Of a DNA stretch of 64,000 nucleotides, positions 41,780-50,232 are shown piece after piece. The first letter of the stretch is position 1; each line of letters begins with the position of its first letter. The notes under the pieces are model-generated. The model saw only the letters and a program-made list of their open reading frames with translations. It did no database searches and was not told the DNA's origin. The position numbers were made by a program, and so were the translations under genes. This stretch comes from Desulfotignum sp032250905 (GTDB lineage: Bacteria > Desulfobacterota > Desulfobacteria > Desulfobacterales > Desulfobacteraceae), in NCBI GenBank assembly GCA_032250905.1, contig JAVVEQ010000004.1, positions 74,821 to 138,820 of the forward strand, in the 5' to 3' direction.

Positions 41780-43186
41780 ATGCCCCCTGCTGACACACAT
41801 CAACAGCTCAGACATCTTCCCGGAGTGGATTATCTGCTGAATAATGCCCGTGAAGATGAATGGTTTGAAGCCGTTCCCAGACAGGTGATCACCCGGGCCG
41901 CCCGGACGGTGCTGGATCATCTGCGCCGGCAGATCCTGGACGGTCGAAATCCGGATTTTGACGATACCGCCATTCTGTCGGATATGGCACGCCTTTGCCG
42001 GCAGACGCTGGCACCCAATCTGGTCCCTTTGATCAACGCCACCGGCGTGGTACTTCATACCAATCTGGGTCGGGCCCTGCTGTGCAGACAAGCGCTGGAA
42101 AACATTCAAACCATCGGCAGCGCCTATTCCAATCTCGAACTGAACCTGTCCACAGGCAAACGGGGCCTGCGCTACACAGCCGTGGAATCATTGATCTGCG
42201 AACTCACCGGAGCCCCGGCGGCCATGGCGGTGAACAACAATGCCGGGGCCGTGCTCCTGGCCCTGAACACTCTGGCACAAGGCACGGATGTGGTTGTATC
42301 CAGAGGAGAGCTGGTGGAAATCGGCGGGTCTTTCCGGGTGCCGGACGTGATGACCAAAAGCGGCTGTCATCTCAAAGAAGTGGGCACCACCAACCGGACC
42401 CATTTGAAAGACTATGCCGGAGCCATCACGGAAAAAACCGGGATGCTGCTCAAAGTACATGCCTCCAACTACCGCATCCAGGGGTTCACGGCCAGCGTCG
42501 AACTCAAAGACCTGGTGGAACTGGGAAACTCCCACGAGATACCTGTCATGGAAGATCTGGGATCCGGAACCCTGTTGGATTTCTCGGCTTACGGATTGCC
42601 CATGGAACCGCCTGTATCCCGTTCCGTGGCTGCCGGCGCCGACATCGTGACCTTCAGTGGGGACAAACTGCTGGGAGGACCCCAGGCCGGCATCATTGTC
42701 GGAAAAAAACAGGCCATTGATCAAATCAGGGCCAATCCGTTAACCCGGGCACTGCGTATCGACAAACTGACACTGGCGGCCCTGGAAGCCACCCTTCGGC
42801 TGTACCGGGACGAACAGACAGCCATCCGGGAAATTCCCACTTTGCGGATGCTGACCATGACCTATGATGAAACGCGCCGGAAAGCGGATGCCCTGTATGA
42901 ACAGGTAAAAAAAGTCTGCAGCCCCGAAGATGACGTGGCATGTGTGGACATGAAATCCCGACCCGGAGGAGGGTCCTTCCCGGATCTGGAACTGCCCACC
43001 CGCTGTGTCACGCTGATTCCCGCAAACATGTCTGTGGCCACGCTGGAGAGACGTATGCGGCTGTCTTCTCCGGCGGTAATTGCCAGGATTGAAAACAACC
43101 GGTACATCATGGATCCCCGGACGGTTCAACCCGGACAGGAACCTCTTATTTCATCAACCCTTGAAATTATATTGAGAACATCATGA
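41780..43186 (+). CDS. selA: L-seryl-tRNA(Sec) selenium transferase
   Basis: 468 residues, PLP fold. The family entry LVPLINATGVVLHTNLGRAL, then NNNAGAVLLALNTLA, EDLGSGTLLDF and FSGDKLLGGPQAGII with the PLP lysine at K296. It converts seryl-tRNA(Sec) to selenocysteyl-tRNA using selenophosphate, so the organism should make selenoproteins. selB usually follows; here a TPR gene overlaps the stop by 4 bp instead. AGGA precedes the start. Confidence 0.96.
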   Translation: MPPADTHQQLRHLPGVDYLLNNAREDEWFEAVPRQVITRAARTVLDHLRRQILDGRNPDFDDTAILSDMARLCRQTLAPNLVPLINATGVVLHTNLGRALLCRQALENIQTIGSAYSNLELNLSTGKRGLRYTAVESLICELTGAPAAMAVNNNAGAVLLALNTLAQGTDVVVSRGELVEIGGSFRVPDVMTKSGCHLKEVGTTNRTHLKDYAGAITEKTGMLLKVHASNYRIQGFTASVELKDLVELGNSHEIPVMEDLGSGTLLDFSAYGLPMEPPVSRSVAAGADIVTFSGDKLLGGPQAGIIVGKKQAIDQIRANPLTRALRIDKLTLAALEATLRLYRDEQTAIREIPTLRMLTMTYDETRRKADALYEQVKKVCSPEDDVACVDMKSRPGGGSFPDLELPTRCVTLIPANMSVATLERRMRLSSPAVIARIENNRYIMDPRTVQPGQEPLISSTLEIILRTS

Positions 43187-44415
43187 CATCCAGATTTGCA
43201 TCCAGGGAATTTCATTTTCTCAAACCGGATTCAGATACATCCCCTCCCATCCAGGCACCGGACATCTATTTTTCAGACCTGGTACATCAGAAGACCGCGG
43301 CATTTAACGGATTTGAAAACCGCCTGTTATCGGCGGACATCCCTAAAGAAGCATTTGTCTGTGCCGTGATCCAGATTGCAGATACAGCATCTGAAAGCAC
43401 ATTGGAAAAAGCCCGGGATATTTTTGAATCCTGGTTCCGCTCAATGTCGGACAATCAGAGGGGTATCTGGGAAACTCTGGATAAACGGGCGTTTGTCCTG
43501 GTTTTCTGGGATTATGACAACCAGAAAAAAGCCATGGATCTGCTGGCTTCCCTTAAAGCGAACATCACTCAGGCGCTGAAAACAGATCTCCTGATGGGAG
43601 TGGCCAGGTTTCCTTTTCAGGACTGTTCCCGGTCCGACGTATTTGCCAATGCTTTGAAAGCCATCGACCATGCCGCTTTCTTCGGGTTCGGCCACGTGCA
43701 GCATTTTGACGGCATTTCTCTGAATATCAGCGGGGACCGGCTCTATCAGCTGGAGCAGTATGATGCGGCCATTCAGGAATATGAAAACGGATTGATTCTG
43801 GCCCCCAAAGACATCAATCTCATAAACAGCTTGGGCGTGTGCTACGGCGTCTCCGGAGACCTGGAAAAGGCAAAAGCGTGTTTTGAGGCTGCCCTGGATA
43901 TCAACCCCAAAGAGATCATGGTACTCTACAACCTGGGATTGACCTGCCAGGTGCTGGAAGACATGGACAAGGCTGTTTTTTTTCTGCGCAAGGCCCACAG
44001 CATTGACAGCCGCATCTTTGAGGTGGAACTCCTGCTGGGACACCTGCTGTTTCAGGCGCAAAAATGTGACGCGGCCCTGCCCCACCTGGAAACCGCCTCT
44101 CACGTGAATCCCAGGTCCAGTATTGCCTTTCGAATCATGGGAGAACTCTTTCTGGAACAAAAGGAACCGGACCAGGCAGAAGCGGCTTTCAATACGGCCG
44201 TCAAACTCAATCCGCTTGACCCCACGGCCCTGTCTGGATATGCACTGGCCATGACGATGAAAAAGCGGAATTTAAAAATCGCATTGACCTTTGCTGAAAA
44301 AAGCGTGACCCTTGCACCGGAAAATGAGGTCTTTCAGGAACGGCTGGCCCGGGTGCAACAGACGATGCAGCTGCATGGTAATGATGTCAATGACCCAACC
44401 CAGAAACTGGCCTGA
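43183..44415 (+). CDS. Degenerate GGDEF-like plus TPR repeat protein
   Basis: 410 residues, soluble. Residues about 30-180 look like a diguanylate-cyclase fold that has lost the GGDEF signature (FVLVFWDYDNQKKAMDLL, LLMGVARFPFQ, NALKAIDHAAFFG). From about residue 185, at least six TPR units follow (for example INSLGVCYGVSGDLEKAKAC and MVLYNLGLTCQVLEDMDKAV). It is probably a protein-interaction scaffold, without cyclase activity. ATGA overlap with selA implies translational coupling. No partner can be named. Confidence 0.75.
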   Translation: MTSRFASREFHFLKPDSDTSPPIQAPDIYFSDLVHQKTAAFNGFENRLLSADIPKEAFVCAVIQIADTASESTLEKARDIFESWFRSMSDNQRGIWETLDKRAFVLVFWDYDNQKKAMDLLASLKANITQALKTDLLMGVARFPFQDCSRSDVFANALKAIDHAAFFGFGHVQHFDGISLNISGDRLYQLEQYDAAIQEYENGLILAPKDINLINSLGVCYGVSGDLEKAKACFEAALDINPKEIMVLYNLGLTCQVLEDMDKAVFFLRKAHSIDSRIFEVELLLGHLLFQAQKCDAALPHLETASHVNPRSSIAFRIMGELFLEQKEPDQAEAAFNTAVKLNPLDPTALSGYALAMTMKKRNLKIALTFAEKSVTLAPENEVFQERLARVQQTMQLHGNDVNDPTQKLA

Positions 44416-44433
44416 TTTGAAAAGAGACCTGCC

Positions 44434-45015
44434 ATGTCGATAAAAGATATCCCTGGCCTGATCCAGACCGCTGTCGCAGACAGTATTCAGGTAAAACAAT
44501 CATTTTTTGACACGCACCGGACCGCAGTAGAGACCTGTGCAGGAAAAATGGCGGACACCCTGGCTTCCGGCGGAAAAATCCTGTTGTTCGGCAACGGCGG
44601 CAGTGCGGCCGACTGCCAGCACATTGCCGCAGAATTTGTCAACCGGTTTGTCATTGAACGTCCTCCCCTGGCCGCCATTGCACTGACCTGCGACACATCC
44701 ATTCTCACCAGCATCGGCAATGATTATTCATTCGATGACATTTTCATTAAGCAGCTTCAGGCACTGGGACGGCCAAACGATCTGGCTGTTGCCATTTCCA
44801 CCTCGGGCAACTCTCCCAATGTGATCCGGGCCGCCGAAGAAGCAAAGAAAACTGGCCTTTTTCTGGTGGGATTCTCCGGCGTCGAGGGTCAGCTCAAAGA
44901 ACTCAGTGACATCCCTTTTTGTGTCAACTCTCCGGTCACAGCACGAATACAGGAAACCCATATTCTCCTGGCCCATATTTTGTGTGACCTCACAGAAAGG
45001 ATGTTGTTTGCATGA
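44434..45015 (+). CDS. gmhA: Phosphoheptose isomerase
   Basis: 193 residues, SIS domain. LLFGNGGSAADCQHIAAEF and AVAISTSGNSPNVIRAAEEA form the sugar-phosphate pocket. It converts sedoheptulose 7-phosphate to D-glycero-D-manno-heptose 7-phosphate for lipopolysaccharide core synthesis. Starts 18 bp after the TPR gene; the next gene overlaps its stop by 4 bp. Other heptose genes (hldE, hldD, gmhB) are not in the window. Confidence 0.93.
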   Translation: MSIKDIPGLIQTAVADSIQVKQSFFDTHRTAVETCAGKMADTLASGGKILLFGNGGSAADCQHIAAEFVNRFVIERPPLAAIALTCDTSILTSIGNDYSFDDIFIKQLQALGRPNDLAVAISTSGNSPNVIRAAEEAKKTGLFLVGFSGVEGQLKELSDIPFCVNSPVTARIQETHILLAHILCDLTERMLFA

Positions 45016-45956
45016 CACCAGCAGACCGGCATCTGGACATTTCCGGATTGAAAACCCATTCCATTCATGACCGCAAGAGCCTGGTTGCCAAAGAGGATTT
45101 TGCCAGGTCCTGGGACAGGGGAAAGGATTTCAGAACATTTCTGGATACTCTGCCGTCCATTCTGGCCGGAAAAGATATCCGGGACGTCATTCATGCGATT
45201 GCAACAGCTGCACGGAACCACCATCCCGTCTGTTTTGCCATGGGGGGGCACGTCATCAAGACAGGTATGACACCCATCCTCATCGATCTGATGGAAAAAC
45301 AGGTCATCACTCTGGTGGCCATGAACGGGTCTGGTATCATTCATGATTTGGAAGTAGCACTGGCAGGAAGGACGTCCGAAGATGTGGCCGAGAGTCTTGA
45401 AGACGGCAGTTTCGGCATGGCCAGGGAAACCGCGGACTGCCTCAACCAGGCCATTGCCATGGCAGGAAAAAGGCAGATGGGACTGGGCAGTGCTGTGGGA
45501 CAGTTCATCCTGGATCATGACATGCCGTATCAGCACCTGAGTCTGCTGGCCGCCGGGGCCCGGCTGAAACTCCCGGTCACCGTGCATGTGGCTTTGGGGA
45601 CCGATATCCTGCACATGCATCCCCGATTTGATGCCGCAGCCTGCGGCCAGGCCTCACTGAACGATTTTCATACCTTTGCATCACAGATCGCCCGGCTGGA
45701 AAAAGGTGTATTTATCAATGCCGGTTCTGCTGTCATTTTGCCGGAAGTGTTTCTCAAAGCCCTGACCCTGGCTCGGAATCTGGGACATCTTGTGGAACAT
45801 TTCACCACGGTGAACCTGGACTTCATCCGTCATTACCGTCCCATGACCAATGTGGTCAACCGGCCGACCCGGGGAAAAGGACAGGGATTCAGCATTGTGG
45901 GGCACCATGAACTGATGATTCCTCTGATTGCCGCCGGAGTCATTGAATCCCTGTAA
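45012..45956 (+). CDS. Conserved protein of unknown function, translationally coupled to gmhA
   Basis: 314 residues, soluble, no signal peptide. I do not recognise an experimentally known family. The visible conserved-looking blocks are CFAMGGHVIKTGMTPILIDL near residue 75, MNGSGIIHDLEVALAGRTSE near 100, SFGMARETADCLNQAI, VHVALGTDILHMHP and KGVFINAGSAVILPEVF. Gly-rich turns after strands suggest a Rossmann-like alpha/beta fold, remotely like deoxyhypusine synthase, but that is a weak impression. The 4-bp overlap with gmhA suggests a link with heptose or sugar-nucleotide metabolism. Confidence 0.7.
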   Translation: MTPADRHLDISGLKTHSIHDRKSLVAKEDFARSWDRGKDFRTFLDTLPSILAGKDIRDVIHAIATAARNHHPVCFAMGGHVIKTGMTPILIDLMEKQVITLVAMNGSGIIHDLEVALAGRTSEDVAESLEDGSFGMARETADCLNQAIAMAGKRQMGLGSAVGQFILDHDMPYQHLSLLAAGARLKLPVTVHVALGTDILHMHPRFDAAACGQASLNDFHTFASQIARLEKGVFINAGSAVILPEVFLKALTLARNLGHLVEHFTTVNLDFIRHYRPMTNVVNRPTRGKGQGFSIVGHHELMIPLIAAGVIESL

Positions 45957-46048
45957 TTTGGAGGGAATCTTTGCTCCGTCCCTTGAAAAACCGGGAAAAA
46001 CCCCTTATATTGTGTTTTTTAAACGACGATTACCAATGAGGTGTATCC

Positions 46049-46291
46049 ATGCCGATATATGAATATCAATGCAATGCCTGCCAAAAAGAGTTTGAAACGC
46101 TGGTGCTGGGCGGTGACACGCCGGCCTGCCCGTCCTGCAGCAGCCAGGATCTGGCCCGGCTGATGTCCAAATGCGGGTTTGTGTCCAAATCCGCCGGACC
46201 CGGCGGTGAAACCCAGGTGACATCGTCATCCGCATCTTCCGCCTGCAGCAGCTGTTCCACCGGAAGTTGCGCCACCTGCGGCATGGGATAA
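46049..46291 (+). CDS. FmdB-type zinc ribbon protein
   Basis: 80 residues. MPIYEYQCNACQKEFE and CPSCSSQDLARLMSKC give the CxxC...CxxC zinc ribbon of the FmdB putative regulators. A Ser-rich linker leads to a Cys-rich tail CSSCSTGSCATCGMG, common in this group. GAGGT precedes the ATG. Role unknown, perhaps regulatory; hemC starts 3 bp after its stop. Confidence 0.85.
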   Translation: MPIYEYQCNACQKEFETLVLGGDTPACPSCSSQDLARLMSKCGFVSKSAGPGGETQVTSSSASSACSSCSTGSCATCGMG

Positions 46292-46294
46292 CCC

Positions 46295-47236
46295 ATGCCC
46301 AGGGAAATACGAATCGGCACCCGGGGCAGTCAGCTGGCCCTGTGGCAGGCCCATCATGTGAAAGACCTGATCACAGACGCGTTTTCCGATATTCAGGTGA
46401 CCATCATCGTGATCAAAACCACAGGGGACCAGATCACGGACCGCCCCCTGGCCCAGGTGGGCGGCAAAGGTCTTTTTGTCAAGGAAATTGAAACAGCTCT
46501 GCTCAACAATGACATTGATCTGGCGGTTCACAGCATGAAAGACATGCCGGGCGATCTGCCCCGGGGATTGACCATCGGGGCTGTACCCTGCCGGGAAAAT
46601 CCCTTTGATGTCCTGATCTCCAGGCACGGTCTGACGTTGTCCGGCTATCCGCCCGGAACCATTGTGGGCACATCCAGTCTGCGCCGGGCCTCCCAGCTCA
46701 AATATCTTCGGCCGGACCTGGAGATCCGCTCCATCCGGGGGAACCTGGATACCCGTCTCCGCAAATTGATGTCCAAAGAATTTGATGCCATTGTGCTGGC
46801 GGCTGCCGGTCTGCTGCGTCTGGGCCAGTCTGATCGAATCACCGAATTTCTGGATGAGAACGTCATGGTTCCGGCCGTGGGTCAGGGGGCATTGTGCATC
46901 GAAACCCGGCATAATGACTTAAACACCGCTCGAATCATGGAAAACCTGGATCATGCCCCCACCCGCGTCTGTGTCCAGGGGGAACGCGCTTTTTTGAAAC
47001 AGATTGAAGGATCCTGCCACATCCCGGTGGCGTGCTATGGAAAAATGATCGCAGATCAGGTCCATCTCACGGCGGTGGTATCATCGGAAGATGGCCGGGA
47101 ACGAATCAGAGAACAGACCATCTCCCCTGTAAACGATGTTGTCTCCCGTGGTCGGGATCTGGCACAGACGGTGCTGGAAAAAGGCGGCAGACAGATTTTG
47201 GAGGCCATAGAAATCCATGACAAATCACCCCGGTAA
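46295..47236 (+). CDS. hemC: Hydroxymethylbilane synthase
   Basis: 313 residues. RIGTRGSQLALWQAHHVKDL opens the protein; HSMKDMPGDLP, GTSSLRRASQLKYLRPDLEI and IRGNLDTRLRKL bind the chain. The cofactor cysteine is C241 in EGSCHIPVACYG. It polymerises four porphobilinogens. It overlaps the next gene by 20 bp, so synthesis of the chain and its closure are co-expressed. Confidence 0.96.
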   Translation: MPREIRIGTRGSQLALWQAHHVKDLITDAFSDIQVTIIVIKTTGDQITDRPLAQVGGKGLFVKEIETALLNNDIDLAVHSMKDMPGDLPRGLTIGAVPCRENPFDVLISRHGLTLSGYPPGTIVGTSSLRRASQLKYLRPDLEIRSIRGNLDTRLRKLMSKEFDAIVLAAAGLLRLGQSDRITEFLDENVMVPAVGQGALCIETRHNDLNTARIMENLDHAPTRVCVQGERAFLKQIEGSCHIPVACYGKMIADQVHLTAVVSSEDGRERIREQTISPVNDVVSRGRDLAQTVLEKGGRQILEAIEIHDKSPR

Positions 47237-48770
47237 CGTTCAACCTGGTAAAGTATATCTCATCGGAGCCGGTCCCGGGGATCCGGGCCTTCTCACACTC
47301 AAGGCAAAATCCTGCATCGAACAGGCAGATGTGGTGGTTTATGACTATCTGGCATCACCGTCTTTTTTAACTTACGCGTCAAAACACGCCCAATGCATCT
47401 ATGTGGGGAAAAAGGGGGGGAACCACACCCTGACCCAGGATCAGATCAACCGGTTGCTGGTGGAAAAAGCCTCCCAGGGGCTGAGCGTGGCACGGTTGAA
47501 AGGAGGTGACCCATTTGTTTTCGGCAGAGGGGCGGAAGAGGCCCAGGAACTGCTGGCCGCAGGAGTGGCGTATGAAGTCATTCCCGGCGTGACATCCGCC
47601 ATATCCGCACCGGCCTATGCGGGCATTCCGGTCACCCACAGGGATCATACCTCGTTTGTCTCCTTTATCACAGGCCATGAAGATCCCACCCGGAAAAACT
47701 CCCGCATGCAGTGGGACCTGTTTGCCAGATCCGATGCCACCCTGGTATTTCTCATGGGTGTGAAGAACCTGGAAAATATTGTCACCCAGTTGATGGATCA
47801 CGGCAAACCAGCGGACACACCGGTTGCTCTGGTGCGATGGGGCACCACGCCGCAACAGCAGACCGTCACGGGCACGCTGGAAACCATTGTGGAAAACGTC
47901 CGTCAGGCAAAACTGAAATCGCCGGCTGTCATTGTGGTTGGCTCTGTGGTTTCCCTGCGAAAAGAACTGGCCTGGTTTGACAGAACACCGCTGTTCGGAA
48001 AAAGCATTGTCATTACCCGGGCACGGGCCCAGGCATCGGGTCTGGTGGCCGACCTGACACGACTGGGTGCCCATTGCATTGAAATTCCGACCATCCGCAT
48101 TGAACCGCCATCTGACGCCACCGCACTTATCAACGCGGTTCATCGAATCAAAGAATATGACTGGCTGGTGTTCACTTCGGTCAATGGAGTTAAATTTTTC
48201 TTTGATACCCTGTTTAAACTGGGCAAAGATGTCCGGATTCTGGGACATCTGAAATTTGCCTGCATCGGCCCTGTAACAAAACAGCGCCTGGCAGATTACG
48301 GTATCATCAGTGACATCCTACCGGATACGTTTCGGGCGGAATCGGTGGTCAACGCGTTTTCAACGGCCGGTATCCAGGGAAAATCGGTGCTTCTGCCCCG
48401 GGCCAGAAAAGCGAGAACCATTCTGCCTGAGGAATTATCCAGAATGGGGGCTCGGGTCGATGAGGTCACCGCCTATGAGACGGTTCTGGAAAATGAAGCC
48501 GGCCCGGCTCTTATCAAACTACTGGAAAAACGACAGATTGATGCCGTCACCTTTACCAGCTCCTCCACCGTGTCCAACTTCATGTCCCTTTTGCCTTCGG
48601 ACAAAACCGTCGAGCTGATGAAACATCTGACCATTGCCAGTATCGGCCCCATCACTTCGGATACGGTCCGATCTTTTGGTCTGGAACCCACCATTGAGGC
48701 AGACCCTTACACGATTGACGGACTGGTGGACGCGTTGTTGACCCATTATGAACATGGAGAGATATCATGA
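47217..48770 (+). CDS. cobA-hemD: Fused uroporphyrinogen-III methyltransferase / uroporphyrinogen-III synthase
   Basis: 517 residues. The first half (about 1-250) is SUMT: VYLIGAGPGDPGLLTLKA, RLKGGDPFVFGRGAEE, and GVTSAISAPAYAGIPVTHRD. The second (about 260-517) is HemD: GKSIVITRARAQASGLVADL, FTSVNGVKFFF, LLPRARKARTILPEEL and FTSSSTVSNF. It closes hydroxymethylbilane to uroporphyrinogen III and methylates it to precorrin-2, feeding siroheme, cobalamin and, in many sulfate reducers, heme by the alternative route. This fusion is frequent in anaerobes. Confidence 0.95.
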   Translation: MTNHPGNVQPGKVYLIGAGPGDPGLLTLKAKSCIEQADVVVYDYLASPSFLTYASKHAQCIYVGKKGGNHTLTQDQINRLLVEKASQGLSVARLKGGDPFVFGRGAEEAQELLAAGVAYEVIPGVTSAISAPAYAGIPVTHRDHTSFVSFITGHEDPTRKNSRMQWDLFARSDATLVFLMGVKNLENIVTQLMDHGKPADTPVALVRWGTTPQQQTVTGTLETIVENVRQAKLKSPAVIVVGSVVSLRKELAWFDRTPLFGKSIVITRARAQASGLVADLTRLGAHCIEIPTIRIEPPSDATALINAVHRIKEYDWLVFTSVNGVKFFFDTLFKLGKDVRILGHLKFACIGPVTKQRLADYGIISDILPDTFRAESVVNAFSTAGIQGKSVLLPRARKARTILPEELSRMGARVDEVTAYETVLENEAGPALIKLLEKRQIDAVTFTSSSTVSNFMSLLPSDKTVELMKHLTIASIGPITSDTVRSFGLEPTIEADPYTIDGLVDALLTHYEHGEIS

Positions 48771-49762
48771 ATGCCGCCGGCGGCCGTGCCATAAACTATC
48801 TGCGGATATCGGTTACGGACCGGTGCAATTTCCGGTGTCAGTACTGTGTGCCGGCGGCCCCGTTTTCCGTGATTCCTCACGACCAGATTGCCCGGTACGA
48901 AGAAATTCTGAAAATAACCCGTCTGGCCTGTGACATGGGCATTACCAAAGTCCGGGTCACGGGTGGCGAACCGTTTGTAAGAAAAGACATTCTTTCCTTT
49001 ATCAAACAACTGTGTGACATCGAAACACTGTCAGACATCTCCATCACCACCAATGGGTCGTTGTTGACCCGGGATAAAATCCAGGCACTCCTGGACATGG
49101 GGATTCAACGTCTCAATTTCAGTCTGGATACGCTGGATCCGGCCAAGTTTAAAACCATTACCCGTCGTGACCGGTTTCGCCAGGTATGGAGCGCCATCAT
49201 GACCGCCCATCAACTGGGTATGGCACCCATCAAAATCAACACGGTGGTAATGCGGCATACCAATGCCGATGAAGTGGGGGATATTGCCGGCCTGACCCGT
49301 GACTATCCTTTTCATGTCCGGTTTATCGAGTATATGCCGATGGGGGAGTCCCATTTGGAAAAACACCAGCAGGTATTGACATCTGAGATAAGACAACGGA
49401 TTGAATCTGAACTGGGCCCTCTGAACGAAATACCGCACCGGCCCAATGACGGCCCATCTAAAAATTATCAATTGACCGGGGCCTCAGGTGTGGTGGGGTT
49501 CATAACACCCATTTCTTCCCATTTCTGCAGTGAATGCAACCGTCTGAGACTGACGTCCCGGGGATATCTGCGCCCCTGTCTGCTCAACGATTATGAAAAA
49601 GACATTCTGACCCCTTTGCGGGAAGGTGCGGATGATGCGCAATTAAAAGAGATCATTCAATCTTCTCTCCGGCACAAGCCGTTATTACACTCCCTGGGAA
49701 ACCTTGGCAAACAGCGCCCCAAGGACATGCCCATCAGTCATATGACCTCCATCGGAGGGTAG
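48767..49762 (+). CDS. moaA: GTP 3',8-cyclase MoaA
   Basis: 331 residues. The radical SAM cysteines are C20, C24 and C27 (TDRCNFRCQYC). The C-terminal second cluster is CSECNRLRLTSRGYLRPC (C-x2-C-x13-C), and the protein ends in the GG tail required for activity (MTSIGG). First step of molybdopterin synthesis, needed for both molybdenum and tungsten enzymes. These features distinguish it from the heme-pathway radical SAM enzymes that can follow cobA-hemD. ATGA overlap with the previous gene. Confidence 0.95.
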   Translation: MNAAGGRAINYLRISVTDRCNFRCQYCVPAAPFSVIPHDQIARYEEILKITRLACDMGITKVRVTGGEPFVRKDILSFIKQLCDIETLSDISITTNGSLLTRDKIQALLDMGIQRLNFSLDTLDPAKFKTITRRDRFRQVWSAIMTAHQLGMAPIKINTVVMRHTNADEVGDIAGLTRDYPFHVRFIEYMPMGESHLEKHQQVLTSEIRQRIESELGPLNEIPHRPNDGPSKNYQLTGASGVVGFITPISSHFCSECNRLRLTSRGYLRPCLLNDYEKDILTPLREGADDAQLKEIIQSSLRHKPLLHSLGNLGKQRPKDMPISHMTSIGG

Positions 49763-49768
49763 AAGGCA

Positions 49769-49836
49769 ACGGCCTGATAAAAACAGGAATCCCCTGAAAA
49801 AAATTTCCAGGGGATTTCTATCTGGTTTCAGGCCGT
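49769..49836. terminator. Nested double-stem bidirectional terminator
   Basis: An outer 9-bp stem, ACGGCCTGA (49769-49777) with TCAGGCCGT (49828-49836), encloses an inner 9-bp stem, AATCCCCTG (49788-49796) with CAGGGGATT (49808-49816). T-rich stretches follow the inner stem in both directions. It separates convergent moaA and rplQ. Confidence 0.75.
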
Positions 49837-49870
49837 CATCCGGCCATGAATCCATCGCTGCTTTCTTGAA

Positions 49871-50227
49871 CTAATCCATTATGAGTTCGATTTGAACCAT
49901 GGGAGCCACATCTCCTTTACGGGGACCGAGCTTGGTAATTCTGGTATAGCCGCCCTGCCGAGAGGCAAATTTTTCCGACATTTCATCGAAAAGTCTATGC
50001 ACCACATCTTTTTCCTGGATCACCGCCAGGGCCTGTCTCCTGGCATGGAGATCACCCCGTTTGGCCAATGTGACCATATTATCGGCAATGCTCCTCAAGC
50101 CCTTGGCTTTGGCTTCGGTGGTTTTGATGCTGCTGTGTTTGAACAGGGACGTCACCATGTTTCTAAACATCGCCTTTCGATGACTGGAGGTTCTGTTCAG
50201 TTTTAATACGGATTTTCTATGTTTCAT
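49871..50227 (-). CDS. rplQ: 50S ribosomal protein L17
   Basis: 118 residues, standard bacterial length. RKSVLKLNRTSSHRKAMFRN and LFKHSSIKTTEAKAKGLR are the L17 signature. Last gene of the alpha operon, 5 bp after rpoA; transcription should end at the double-stem repeat beyond it. Confidence 0.97.
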   Translation of the reverse strand: MKHRKSVLKLNRTSSHRKAMFRNMVTSLFKHSSIKTTEAKAKGLRSIADNMVTLAKRGDLHARRQALAVIQEKDVVHRLFDEMSEKFASRQGGYTRITKLGPRKGDVAPMVQIELIMD

Positions 50228-50232
50228 GGCGA

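Noticed and set aside
41780..43186. Possible selenoprotein genes near selA (in-frame TGA with continuing homology)
   Set aside because: I checked stops of the redox genes in the window, including the flavodoxin-fold reductase; no TGA is followed by continuing family sequence.
48767..49762. Radical SAM gene after cobA-hemD as an alternative-heme (AhbC/AhbD) enzyme
   Set aside because: The C-x2-C-x13-C second cluster and GG tail are specific to MoaA.
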